Assembly (NCBI RefSeq): GCF_000372845.1
Contig: NZ_KB889963.1
Location: 1-64,000, forward strand
Direction of reading: 5' to 3'
Length of the DNA: 64,000 nt
Origin: Methylocystis rosea SV97
GTDB taxonomy: Bacteria > Pseudomonadota > Alphaproteobacteria > Rhizobiales > Beijerinckiaceae
Shown in pieces: positions 9,101 to 16,450 of this stretch (positions within the stretch are counted from its first letter, which is position 1; each line of letters opens with the position of its first letter). The notes under the pieces were generated by a model that saw only the letters and a list, made by a program, of their open reading frames with translations, was not told the origin of the DNA and ran no database searches. The translations under genes and the position numbers were made by a program.

Positions 9101-9607
9101 CTGGAACTGCGCCCGAAATTCATCATCAACTTCGAGCGTTCGATGAAACGATCGCTCATGCGCTCGGCCGAAAATACCGCACAGCGTCACCCATGCGCTT
9201 GCGATGTCGCCGTCGGGTGCAAACCCTAGCCGCTGGGCTATCATCCTGATTTGATCCGCGTGGTTTAGACGGGGCTTAAGCGCTTTAAGGGCACGTTGAA
9301 CTGTCGCTTCCTCCAAGGGGACGGCGCGCAATGCCGCAGCTGCCTTATTGAAGTTCTCCTGGTCCCTTTCGGCCGGAATCGCTTTTGCGTCCATCGGCAC
9401 TTCCAGCGCCTGACGAAGCATGGATTCAAGTTCGCGCAGCACGTGTGCTGCAACTGGCCTTGAAACGTGAAGCTCCGTCGCTCCCGCCGCGAGCAGAGAA
9501 AAATCCACGTACCGATCGGCAATGACCTTACCGAATAGCCGCTCCAATAGGGCTGCTGTGTCTTGTTGCTCGGGAGTCAGCGCAAAGCTATCGACCGGCT
9601 CTGCCAT
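6140..9607 (-). CDS. 1155-residue helical protein of unknown function
   Basis: AGGAGG lies 8 bases before the ATG at 9607, making this start secure. The protein is large, soluble and almost entirely alpha-helical by composition, with repeated 40-60 residue helical units (for example HPDVRQQGLEIVAALPGDEA and RRAAWSGHLLNDAGPAG), as in ARM/HEAT-like scaffolds. I see no Walker A, nuclease or protease motif and no signal peptide. It is an isolated large gene in accessory DNA beside a tyrosine recombinase. Similar helical halves occur in big multi-domain defence proteins (SIR2- or NTPase-fused), but here no effector domain is attached. Function is unassigned. Confidence 0.8.
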   Translation of the reverse strand: MAEPVDSFALTPEQQDTAALLERLFGKVIADRYVDFSLLAAGATELHVSRPVAAHVLRELESMLRQALEVPMDAKAIPAERDQENFNKAAAALRAVPLEEATVQRALKALKPRLNHADQIRMIAQRLGFAPDGDIASAWVTLCGIFGRAHERSFHRTLEVDDEFRAQFQQPFDLVIRSVAIALQGRYSALMRRVTELATMHDAAHAIKQFEREIPGAMPLQWHFFQTIDSPRWLMPLLDSNLIGEPIAESGESGRGTGFRQWPVGNYLLRMAKSEDTSARRLVTDALWRIASSKHPDVRQQGLEIVAALPGDEAAAVIDIAVGWLDLDLRDMVLETPMRLVKSLATSGQTTASFRMAHAIFQLFDDDGSLATLHAQHMYEHYLRQGVAELAKLDGIAAVRFFSELLVRAATIKRKFGGEPTADFTDHTPHPIAKSQMANYSVYDGLIIAVRDAAATAIQNAPGQTLGIVSCLLEYHLRIFKRIALHVLSKEPASAPDLAAALLQNPAFIGESWCEDEYAELALAWFRSIKQTDQEHIFATIDAIPDQRRAGWRQRFEEYHRTPPTAENEREFDASIIRDATWKWRDALPAARREVFDNIVSEYGDPDAWRGQLFPPETSPLTEADFASRPVSEMVAFLESWQPQQEPVKQTIAALGQQLRDAIEQEPARFAESAGQFNRLRSVFVRRVLEGFESAARKQQKFEWHSILSLIEATIDRLAASVNGSLLVEGDDRNWQWAASTAANLLKAGLRQGETGPSYDCAARIRAAIAKLLRLAPRLAETPNFEEDFQRFPYFAAEQTLRGSAVELCVLFFYWAGKQADSPIATAPRTALQHFADIRSLLEAELDDTSASGRIPRAILGRYLRRLFYFGEDWLKPHMSALFPSDDNELRRAAWSGHLLNDAGPAGELMSQLEQSYADEISRLGQDNVDDDQDVRENRLGEYLVLLFITQQLPYGIIEAFWRTDAPRARQHAMTFLGRQLQLPPARLPDDMRARAMGYWDARLSAAESTSDKDTFRLELGAIGRWFGQEGIESNWLIEQLLRLLKAGFSPNSGYSVVEWLGKIASSRPEQALEVLSSMLKTPYREPWTYLNRVSIRTILSESLEHGTTESVRRAQETISYLASLGETSYLDLLTSTEAVGEQGLCLASAPRLQD

Positions 9608-9890
9608 GAGAGGGCCTCCTAAGCGGCCATTGTTTATTCCGAAGTCGATGTTTGCCGCAAGACAGCGGTGATTTGAACGCCCCGCGCCGATTCGGGCGGA
9701 GCCCAGTCGTAGACGGCAGGCGACTGCGTCGCGCAGAGAGCGCTCGTGTAGCGACTTTCCAAACTCTAAATTGCCCCATGCAGCGCACGGCCGCGAAAGG
9801 TGGATCAAATAGTTCGGCGGATCACAGCCGAGCGACCGCTCATGGCGCGACGCGGCCATGGCAATTGGCTAGTCCGCGTCGCCCGTTGCC

Positions 9891-10523
9891 TCAGAGTTCT
9901 ACTTGCTCTGAAATGCTAAGAGCATCGTCGACCTCGATTCCGAGATAGCGCACCGTGCTCTCCAGCTTAGTGTGACCCAACAGGAGTTGGACGGCACGCA
10001 AATTTCCCGTCTTTTTGTAAATTTGAGCAGCCTTCGTCCTGCGCATGGAGTGCGTTCCGTAGGCCGAGCTATCGAGCCCTGCGCTCGCCACCCACTTCTT
10101 CACAATGCGAGCATACTGCCGAGTCGAAATATGAGGATGTTTCGCAGATCGGCTGGGGAAAACATATCCGCTGTTGGTTACTCCACGCCGATCCAGCCAT
10201 TCCTGGACTGATAATCGCGTTTGCTCGGTCAGCTCGAATTGCACAGAACGGCCAGTTTTCTTCTGAATCACGACCGCACGATCGCGAACTCTGCCGCCCA
10301 CGCAAACGTCATTCACTTGCAAGCGCACGAGATCGCATCCTCTCAGCTTGCTGTCGAAAGCGAGATTGAACATTGCGAGATCGCGCTTGCGGCTTTCAAT
10401 CTGTAGACGGACCCGAATGGTCCAGACATCCTTTGGCCGCAGCGGGCGCTTTTGGCCCAGTAGGCACCCTTTGTTCCACGGGCGAGTGATGCGGTTGGTA
10501 TCGGATGAGGAAGGTAGTAGCAT
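9891..10523 (-). CDS. Small tyrosine recombinase / site-specific integrase
   Basis: The protein (210 residues from the ATG at 10523) consists essentially of the catalytic domain. It has Arg in SKLRGCDLVRL, the THSMRRTKA box (H-x-x-R), LLGHT and the nucleophile Tyr in STVRYLGIEV. It lacks the long N-terminal core-binding domain of phage integrases, as in the family of roughly 200-residue lone integrases common in Rhizobiales genomes and plasmids. It reads toward the 1155-residue gene and is separated from it by 283 bp. It may have moved or rearranged the neighbouring genes. Confidence 0.88.
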   Translation of the reverse strand: MLLPSSSDTNRITRPWNKGCLLGQKRPLRPKDVWTIRVRLQIESRKRDLAMFNLAFDSKLRGCDLVRLQVNDVCVGGRVRDRAVVIQKKTGRSVQFELTEQTRLSVQEWLDRRGVTNSGYVFPSRSAKHPHISTRQYARIVKKWVASAGLDSSAYGTHSMRRTKAAQIYKKTGNLRAVQLLLGHTKLESTVRYLGIEVDDALSISEQVEL

Positions 10524-10773
10524 GCACGCCTCCATCAGCGCCGACCCAACCCACCTCAGCGCCCGCAAAGCAGGGCACGAAATAGATTAGATCCCCCGCC
10601 GCCCGCGAGGACAAAATCTGACCCGTAGCGGACGATCCGGTAGGCGCAAATCCACAGTGCGTAGTTATCAAATCGGACGTTTGACCACGGTTCCACTTAA
10701 GGCGCGATTTCGATAGAGTGTATGTGGCTTGACATAATCACGCCGACTCCCATGGAATGATGAGACCGATTTT

Positions 10774-11952
10774 ATGGTCGATGAATCAACCAGCTTTTAC
10801 TCGAGCCTACCGGTCATTTCCTCTTTCTCTGTCGCCGCGCGTCCAGAAAACCATGTTCCGCTCCCAGATGGCTGGGTTGTCGGATTTGCAGATGTCGTCG
10901 GCTCGACAAACGCGATCGAGCAAGGGAGGTATAAGGCGGTTAATATGGTGGGGGCTGGCGTCATTTCTGCCATCACAAATGCCATTGAACGCCGCCCGTT
11001 CCCCTTTGTGTTTGGCGGCGACGGCGCAAGCTTCGCGGTCGACCCTAATGACGCAGACGCTGCATCGCAGGCGCTTCAAGCGATGGCGGCTCATTCAGAG
11101 ACTGAATTCAATCTTGAACTGCGCGTCGCAATGTTGCCAGTTTCGTCGATCCGTGCCGCTGGTGCCGACGTTTGCGTCGTTCGATACGAAGCCGGACCTG
11201 ATTGCGTCTACGCAATGTTTTCGGGTGGAGGCCTAGGTTGGTTTGCAGATCAGGTCAAAGCTGGGAACCATCTTCTGGATTCCGCATCTAATGGAGCCGT
11301 GCCAGACCTGTCCGGGCTTAGCTGTCGCTGGGGCCTCGCCCCAGCCAAGCATGGCATTATTCTGTCTGCAATGATCGCTCCACGTGGGTCGGATCCGCGT
11401 TTCTCTGCCTTGATGGAAGAGATCATCGCCCTTATCGCGACACTAGAGAACTCGGGAAACCCCGTGACATTGAACGCGTTGGTGCCCGGTCCGGCCGCGC
11501 AGGCAATCAAACTTGAGGCAGCGGCGAAGACCGCGACCGGCGACTGGCGTTGGATGGCGTGGATAAAATCAACCCTACTTTACACGATTAGTTACCTCGC
11601 CTTCCAATTTCGACCGAAGGCTGGAGGTCGCGATATGGATGTCTACATGGAGAGCATGATTACGAACGCAGACTTTCGCAAGTTTGACGATGCTTTGTAC
11701 CTGACCCTCGACTGCTCGCCTGCGTTCGCCGAGGAGTTGGATCGGCGCCTTGAAACAGCCGCTGAGTTCGCCCGATATGGAACGTTCATACAACGATATG
11801 CACTTTTGACGTGCTTCTTGCTTTCCAATGAGAATATCGGCCGTCCTTTAAGGGGGAAAACCAACAGCCTTGCTCACATCCACTTTATCGATGGTGCCAG
11901 TGGCGGATACACCATGGCGTCGAAGGCTATGAAAAATCGATCATGGGAGTAA
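10774..11952 (+). CDS. DUF3095 family protein (nucleotide-cyclase-like fold)
   Basis: The 392-residue protein matches what I know of DUF3095 in length and motifs: VGFADVVGSTNAIEQGRYK near residues 36-54, PFVFGGDGASFAV near 77-89, and a closing HIHFIDGASGGYTMASKAM. The first two resemble the metal- and nucleotide-binding segments of class III cyclases and GGDEF proteins, but activity is not established for the family. A TTGACA hexamer at 10729-10734 may be its -35 element. It stands alone, not in an operon. Confidence 0.8.
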   Translation: MVDESTSFYSSLPVISSFSVAARPENHVPLPDGWVVGFADVVGSTNAIEQGRYKAVNMVGAGVISAITNAIERRPFPFVFGGDGASFAVDPNDADAASQALQAMAAHSETEFNLELRVAMLPVSSIRAAGADVCVVRYEAGPDCVYAMFSGGGLGWFADQVKAGNHLLDSASNGAVPDLSGLSCRWGLAPAKHGIILSAMIAPRGSDPRFSALMEEIIALIATLENSGNPVTLNALVPGPAAQAIKLEAAAKTATGDWRWMAWIKSTLLYTISYLAFQFRPKAGGRDMDVYMESMITNADFRKFDDALYLTLDCSPAFAEELDRRLETAAEFARYGTFIQRYALLTCFLLSNENIGRPLRGKTNSLAHIHFIDGASGGYTMASKAMKNRSWE

Positions 11953-12223
11953 GCGATCAGAACCCAAGCAACGAGCGGCTTTCGAAAGAGTCCCCTTCTG
12001 GCGCTAAGCGGACTCCGATGCGGCTCGACAAGCGTTGGATCGGAGTTCTGACGCTGGATCAATTAAAGCGCGATGAAACAATCTGCTCCTGCGCGGCGGG
12101 CGTTCTATGGTGGATGACCTCGATCCGCGTCGTCGGCGGATGTTGTATCGCGGTCGAAGGTTACCGGCTGGCCGGATTATATCGGTAAGGCGCTGGAGCT
12201 GCGGCCGCACATGATCGCGAAAA

Positions 12224-12505
12224 TCACTGAGCAGGGCGAGTCGTCGTGGCGTCCTTGACGCACTTCTTCGTGAAGCTGGTTCGGGCCGCTCCTGCTAGCT
12301 TCTTTTCGACAGCAGCTGCGTCGCACGCACTCGTCGCTGCATCCCTCTCGCACTTTTTCATGAAACTGTTCAACGCTGCGCCATGCAGCTTCTTTTCAGT
12401 CGCTTTGGCGGCACAGTCTGGGTTGGATGGAGCCTGGGCGTAAACGCCTGCGGAACCCAAAACGCCAGCGATGAAGACTGAAGTAGCAAAAAGCTTTTTT
12501 AGCAT
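12224..12505 (-). CDS. psiF: PsiF-repeat secreted protein
   Basis: A 93-residue protein with a signal peptide (LKKLFATSVFIAGVLGSAG, cleavage near VYAQA) and two PsiF repeats, each with Cys residues, KLHGAALNSFMKKC and KLAGAARTSFTKKC. PsiF proteins are small periplasmic proteins linked to phosphate starvation in enterics; the biochemical role is unknown. GAGGAGG lies 6-7 bases before the ATG at 12505 and fixes the start. It is monocistronic here. Confidence 0.88.
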   Translation of the reverse strand: MLKKLFATSVFIAGVLGSAGVYAQAPSNPDCAAKATEKKLHGAALNSFMKKCERDAATSACDAAAVEKKLAGAARTSFTKKCVKDATTTRPAQ

Positions 12506-12659
12506 GTCGCCCTCCTCGAAAAATGCCCCTGCAGTATGGGGGAGAGACGGAGAGAGCGATAGCCGGAAAATCCTGCGCCATGGCGAGACGGTGGCGCGCT
12601 CCGGCAGCCGCACTTCGTCTGAGGTTTCCGCGCGCTGGGAACTGATCTAATAGCTTCTC

Positions 12660-12809
12660 ATGGGCTGGCGAGGGCAACACAACCGGGACGAAGATGCTGA
12701 ACGCGAGTGGCGCAAGCTGCCCTTCCGCGACCGCTATGACTGGCCGAGCCTCGCGCTGTTCGCGATTTTCGTGGGCGCTTTCGTCTACGCGCTTTGGCGC
12801 GGTGGATAG
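12660..12809 (+). CDS. 49-residue single-span membrane protein
   Basis: The frame from ATG 12660 to TAG 12807-12809 encodes a charged N-terminal half (QHNRDEDAERQWRKLPF-like, rich in Arg, Asp and Glu) followed by one hydrophobic span, WPSLALFAIFVGAFVYALW. Its composition is clearly protein-like and the topology would be cytoplasmic N-terminus with one helix. No strong ribosome site is seen. It stands between divergent psiF and the convergent DUF805 gene. No family is recognised. Confidence 0.45.
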   Translation: MGWRGQHNRDEDAEREWRKLPFRDRYDWPSLALFAIFVGAFVYALWRGG

Positions 12810-12928
12810 GCGGTCCGTATCTGGGGCTGAGCTGAATCTCAGACACCAAAGCTTTTTAGGCTTCGATCAATCACCTCAGTCATTGGCGCGCCCGGGTGGT
12901 GCAAGCAATGAGGAAGCGGCTAGCTATC

Positions 12929-13786
12929 CTAGAATTGCTGGATCCCGACCGAAAAGTTCTTTCCGTCGTCAGCGACGTCGAGGATGTAACTGACAGGCCA
13001 CGGTCTGCCTTTGCTGTCTACCGCGTGCGCAGTGCAAGCATGCCGATTGCCAACACTCCATGTCGTGCTAACGGCGGTCAAGTATGGCTTTCCATCCGGA
13101 GAGGGGGGAAGGTGTTGCTTTTTGCCTTGTAGAAGATCGAGCGTGTTGCCGCCGCTCGCAAGCAGGTCGAGCGTTTCCTGGGGCATACCCGGCTGGTTTC
13201 CAATGCCCTTATTGACCATATTGAGCAATCCGCCCACCTTTCCTAAGACCAGGTCCTTGACCTCTGGCGCATCGCAGCCAACGCGAGTTCCGCCCATAGT
13301 ACTGCCTCCGATAACTGCCACCAGAATCGCGAGCCCGAAACCGATAAGCAGCCATTTCTGAGGGGCGCTGGTGGCGAGCCTGCGAGGCTCGTTAGGCGCG
13401 CTGCTGACAGCGTTGGCGTTCGAGCGTGGGCCAGAAACGGGCGCTGCGCCGTAGCGATTTGGCCCCTTGGTGCCGGGCAAGCATGCAAGCGCGAACAGAA
13501 ATAGCCCGCCAACGCCGGTAAGAAGAACCAGCAGCCACCATCCCGACCAGCCACCATCATGCAGACGCCGAGCCAGCACTGCGAGCTGCGGCATTAGGTG
13601 CGCGACAAACACCAGTCCGAGAAACAGGCCTCCGTGAGGATTCGTCGTACCTAACAGCGAATCCAGGAACGCCGCCGCGAATGCGAACAGGCCCAGCGTC
13701 AACACAAAGAACCAATAGTCCCTTCGCGAAGCGCGCCCGCTGAAAACGGCGTAGTTGCGCATCGCGTCCAAATAGGCATCGAACAT
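12929..13786 (-). CDS. DUF805 membrane protein with C-terminal extracytoplasmic domain
   Basis: From ATG 13786 (AGGAG seven bases upstream) the protein has 285 residues. The first 115 form a DUF805 domain: the amphipathic start YAVFSGRASRRDYWFF, membrane spans, and the signature ARRLHDGGWSGWW. A linker leads to another hydrophobic segment (WLLIGFGLAILVAVIGG) and then a soluble domain of about 110 residues with two Cys (VGCDAPEVKD and RHACTAHAV). DUF805 proteins are integral membrane proteins of unknown role; the extra domain resembles small periplasmic sensor or inhibitor modules but I cannot name it. Confidence 0.82.
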   Translation of the reverse strand: MFDAYLDAMRNYAVFSGRASRRDYWFFVLTLGLFAFAAAFLDSLLGTTNPHGGLFLGLVFVAHLMPQLAVLARRLHDGGWSGWWLLVLLTGVGGLFLFALACLPGTKGPNRYGAAPVSGPRSNANAVSSAPNEPRRLATSAPQKWLLIGFGLAILVAVIGGSTMGGTRVGCDAPEVKDLVLGKVGGLLNMVNKGIGNQPGMPQETLDLLASGGNTLDLLQGKKQHLPPSPDGKPYLTAVSTTWSVGNRHACTAHAVDSKGRPWPVSYILDVADDGKNFSVGIQQF

Positions 13787-14071
13787 CGAATGCTCCTGCT
13801 GAATTTTGGGGTCGAGGAAAGGATTGAGGCGCGGAGGGGCTGCTATTGAATGCGCTCCTTCGGCGATCACAGCATGTGGCGAAACAGCGTTCGACGAAGA
13901 GCAAGTTCTGACAGCCCCATTCCTATCCTCCCCCAAGACCCCTCCTCGAAACACACGTGGGTCATGTTGCCTTCCGCGGTCGCCACCGGCGAAGCGCCAG
14001 CGGCTGTCCTTCTTAATACAGGTATTTTAATGCCTGGATTAATGGTGTGCAAGTGGTGCGCTTCGTCGTTC

Positions 14072-14341
14072 ATGAAAGCTCGCCAGTTGGTTGGTTGGAA
14101 TCTACGACGCCTTCGGGTTGCAAAAGGTCTCTCTCAAGAGGCTCTGGGCCTTATGGCCGGATGCGAGCCATCCTACGTTGGACGTATCGAACGTGGTCGA
14201 GAGAACACCACAATAGAAACCCTAGAGAATTTGGCTCATACACTCGGCATACAGCTGGCCGATTTTTTCGTAGCGCCAGAGCCAGGTGACAGGAAACCGT
14301 CTCCACTAAGGGCGGGCCGCAAGCCAAGGAAGGCGAAGTAG
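14072..14341 (+). CDS. XRE-family transcription regulator
   Basis: The 89-residue protein is a single HTH_3/XRE domain: VGWNLRRLRVAKGLSQEAL, then PSYVGRIERGRENTTIETL and LAHTLGIQLADFF, followed by a basic tail. It should bind DNA as a dimer, as phage Cro/CI-type and restriction-control proteins do. In-frame ATGs at 14030 and 14042 are also possible; none has a good ribosome site. It has no obvious partner gene, so its target is unknown. Confidence 0.8.
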   Translation: MKARQLVGWNLRRLRVAKGLSQEALGLMAGCEPSYVGRIERGRENTTIETLENLAHTLGIQLADFFVAPEPGDRKPSPLRAGRKPRKAK

Positions 14342-14509
14342 GCGATATACTGCGTCGGTCGGCACGGACCAGCGCAAGAATATTCCAGACAGCCAGATGG
14401 CGAGCGTCGGCTTCGGTTTGGCGGCGACGGTGAGGCGCGCATGCCGCGCTTCGAATCCGAGAACTGGATGCCGAACCGGTTGGTTGCAGCCCGGGCATTC
14501 GCCATCGCC

Positions 14510-15115
14510 TCAGATCGTTCCGTTCGGGGGCAGCAGGCCGACCTGAGAAAATCGCCGCGCGAAAACCGGCTCTTCCGGCCAGCTGCGCCATCTGAGCTTC
14601 ATCAGATCTTCGAGAATTTCGATGACTTCGGACTCGTACCAGCCCTGGTCAGGGCCGGCCGTGGCGAGCACGACGCTGCCGACCCGAATGTCGGCCCAGC
14701 CGGCCGGCTGGGGCGGGGTGGCGGGTTTGGCGACCCCGGCGACCCCGGCCGGGGCCACCGCGCCTGCGTCGGCCTTTGGCGAGTCAGCCGAGGCCGCACA
14801 GGCCGATGGCGCGGTTTTGGCCAGCACCCCAGCGGCGGCGACGATCGCCTCATACAGCCCCGCCCGCACGAAAGGCACGAAGGCCCGGCCGCTGGCGAAC
14901 ACCCGCCCCTTGGGCAGCTTGGCGGCGAGCGCCTTTTGCGCGTCGGTCGCGAGGCGCAGCGCCGCCATGCCCATCAGGCCTGCGGCCTTTTCGGCGAGTT
15001 CGGCCTCGTGGGCGGGAAAAGCCGAGGCGTGCGGCCTTTTGGTGTCATCGAGCCCAAAAACGATGAGGGTCGGGGCTTCCCTCGCCTCTCTTTCGATTTG
15101 CTTTTTGCCGGTCAT
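14510..15115 (-). CDS. Hypothetical protein with SH3/Tudor-like C-terminus
   Basis: A GGAGGG element before ATG 15115 fixes a 201-residue protein. The N-terminal 100 residues are alpha-helical and basic, a middle stretch is Ala/Pro-rich and probably disordered, and the last 60 (VGSVVLATAGPDQGWYESEV to FARRFSQVGLL) look like a small beta barrel of Tudor or SH3 type. Such proteins often bind DNA or other proteins. No enzyme motif is seen and I do not recognise the family. The codon use is very GC-rich. Confidence 0.65.
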   Translation of the reverse strand: MTGKKQIEREAREAPTLIVFGLDDTKRPHASAFPAHEAELAEKAAGLMGMAALRLATDAQKALAAKLPKGRVFASGRAFVPFVRAGLYEAIVAAAGVLAKTAPSACAASADSPKADAGAVAPAGVAGVAKPATPPQPAGWADIRVGSVVLATAGPDQGWYESEVIEILEDLMKLRWRSWPEEPVFARRFSQVGLLPPNGTI

Positions 15116-15308
15116 GCCTGCCCTCCAGAAGTGACAAAAGGTCCTGAGGCCCTTGGTCGATTGATCGGGGCGGCGTCGCTGCCGAGCGCGCACGAAACCC
15201 CGTTGGGGGTAGTATACAGGATTATATTCCTATTGTCAAGACCTAGTTTTGCCTCTTCAAAAAAGGGGAAAATCGCTCCTTTAGAGGAGACGGTCTGGGA
15301 TCGGCGCT

Positions 15309-16322
15309 TCAGACCCTCTGCGGCTTCAGAGGAACGCGGTCACACGCCGAGAACGCCGGGCAATTGCCGTTCGCGCATCTTCGACGATCATCGATGGTGT
15401 TGCCGTTGCAGATGTTCCATCCCCAGGCGGCGCAGAATCCCCATAGGGCGTGCTGGACGAAGCGCGGGAAGGTTGCAGGGTTTGCCGAATTAAACTCCCG
15501 AGCATCGATCCGCTCGGCAAGGCCTGAGACGATCGCCGCGCATCCATGTGACGCATAGCATCCGGCGCCATAGGCGTGCTCCGCTCCCAACCTTCGCAAG
15601 ATTCCAGTGCGATGCAGAAAATTATGGATGAGCGTATCGATGGCGATCATGTTCGCGCCGACCGTCACCCATCGCTCGCGTTGCGGATCGGCGGCGAGCA
15701 AAAGGTCGGCAAGCATCATGTTCCAGAGTTTGGGGCCGACGCCGTCGACGTGACGAAGAGGATCCAGCAGCGCAGCGCCCATGGCCCCTACCCGGCCGGT
15801 AATGCCTAATCCTGGGTCTGCAGCTTCCAGCCGCGCATCCATCCAGCCGACGAAATCACCGTCGCAAATGTCACGGATAAATAGAAACAGGCTGTAAGCC
15901 GCAACATTCAGGGAGCCCTTCCGCAGCGGATGTTTCGGCAACGGGCAAAATGGTTGAAGGCCTGGTTCGGCACATGTCCCCTCGCCTTTTCGATACCGGC
16001 AAGCCTCAAAACGCCAGTAGCACCGCAGCCGGGGGCAAATTGGCGGGGTGTGCAATGCTGACTCGATCTCGGCGTAGCAAACGCCGCCGTGACGCGCGTC
16101 AAACCTAAGAGCGATCGCGTCGCTAATTCCCTGCAATGAGATCGAGGCCATCAGCCAGTCAAAGATCGCGGCGCTATCCCGTCGCCTCACCGCGTCCTGA
16201 ATCTGCGCTTCCGAAAGACGAGCTGCGATCGCATTGAGATAGTCTCGTGGCGCGAGCAGTAGGGCTGTGCGCGTGATGCGGATAGTGAAGTCCCATGTAG
16301 CATGCTCGACATCATTGGCCAT
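15309..16322 (-). CDS. HhH-motif protein with a cysteine cluster
   Basis: With the ATG at 16322 the protein has 337 residues. It contains a helix-hairpin-helix-like element, GVGPKLWNMMLADLLLA, and an upstream cysteine group (ICPRLRCYWRFEACRYRKGE followed by GTCAEPGLQPFC) that could ligate zinc or an iron-sulfur cluster. That pairing is reminiscent of EndoIII-type glycosylases, but the order is reversed (the EndoIII cluster is C-terminal) and no catalytic Lys/Asp is obvious. GGGGCGAG sits just before the start. Best described as a putative DNA-binding metalloprotein of unknown function. Confidence 0.6.
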   Translation of the reverse strand: MANDVEHATWDFTIRITRTALLLAPRDYLNAIAARLSEAQIQDAVRRRDSAAIFDWLMASISLQGISDAIALRFDARHGGVCYAEIESALHTPPICPRLRCYWRFEACRYRKGEGTCAEPGLQPFCPLPKHPLRKGSLNVAAYSLFLFIRDICDGDFVGWMDARLEAADPGLGITGRVGAMGAALLDPLRHVDGVGPKLWNMMLADLLLAADPQRERWVTVGANMIAIDTLIHNFLHRTGILRRLGAEHAYGAGCYASHGCAAIVSGLAERIDAREFNSANPATFPRFVQHALWGFCAAWGWNICNGNTIDDRRRCANGNCPAFSACDRVPLKPQRV

Positions 16323-16404
16323 CTCGCCCCGCTCGTTTGACGAGCCAAACGATACGCCAAGGCGAATAGGAGACGTCAAATCACCTTTAGCGATCAGCGT
16401 CGGT

Positions 16405-16434
16405 GGGTGGATCGCGCGTTTGCGCGACCCACCC
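16405..16434 (-). terminator. GC-rich hairpin after the DUF927 gene
   Basis: GGGTGG-A-TCGCGC (16405-16417) pairs with GCGCGA-C-CCACCC (16422-16434) around a GTTT loop: 12 pairs and one mismatch. It lies 17 bp past the DUF927 stop. No T-run follows on the minus strand, so it is at best a weak or Rho-assisted terminator or an RNA-stabilising hairpin. Confidence 0.35.
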
Positions 16435-16450
16435 AATTGTCGATCGAAAG

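Noticed and set aside
9608-9859. 84-residue N-terminal extension of the 1155-residue protein
   Set aside because: The extension has random composition and AGGAGG directly precedes the ATG at 9607.
12076-12260. Broken frames resembling a small conserved gene (DDLDPRRRRMLYRGRR; WPDYIGKALELRPHM)
   Set aside because: Pieces lie in different frames and are too short to identify; SdhE-like resemblance of the first piece is superficial.
14441-15493. 350-codon open frame on the plus strand
   Set aside because: Opposite to two better supported genes, with Gly/Arg-rich random composition.
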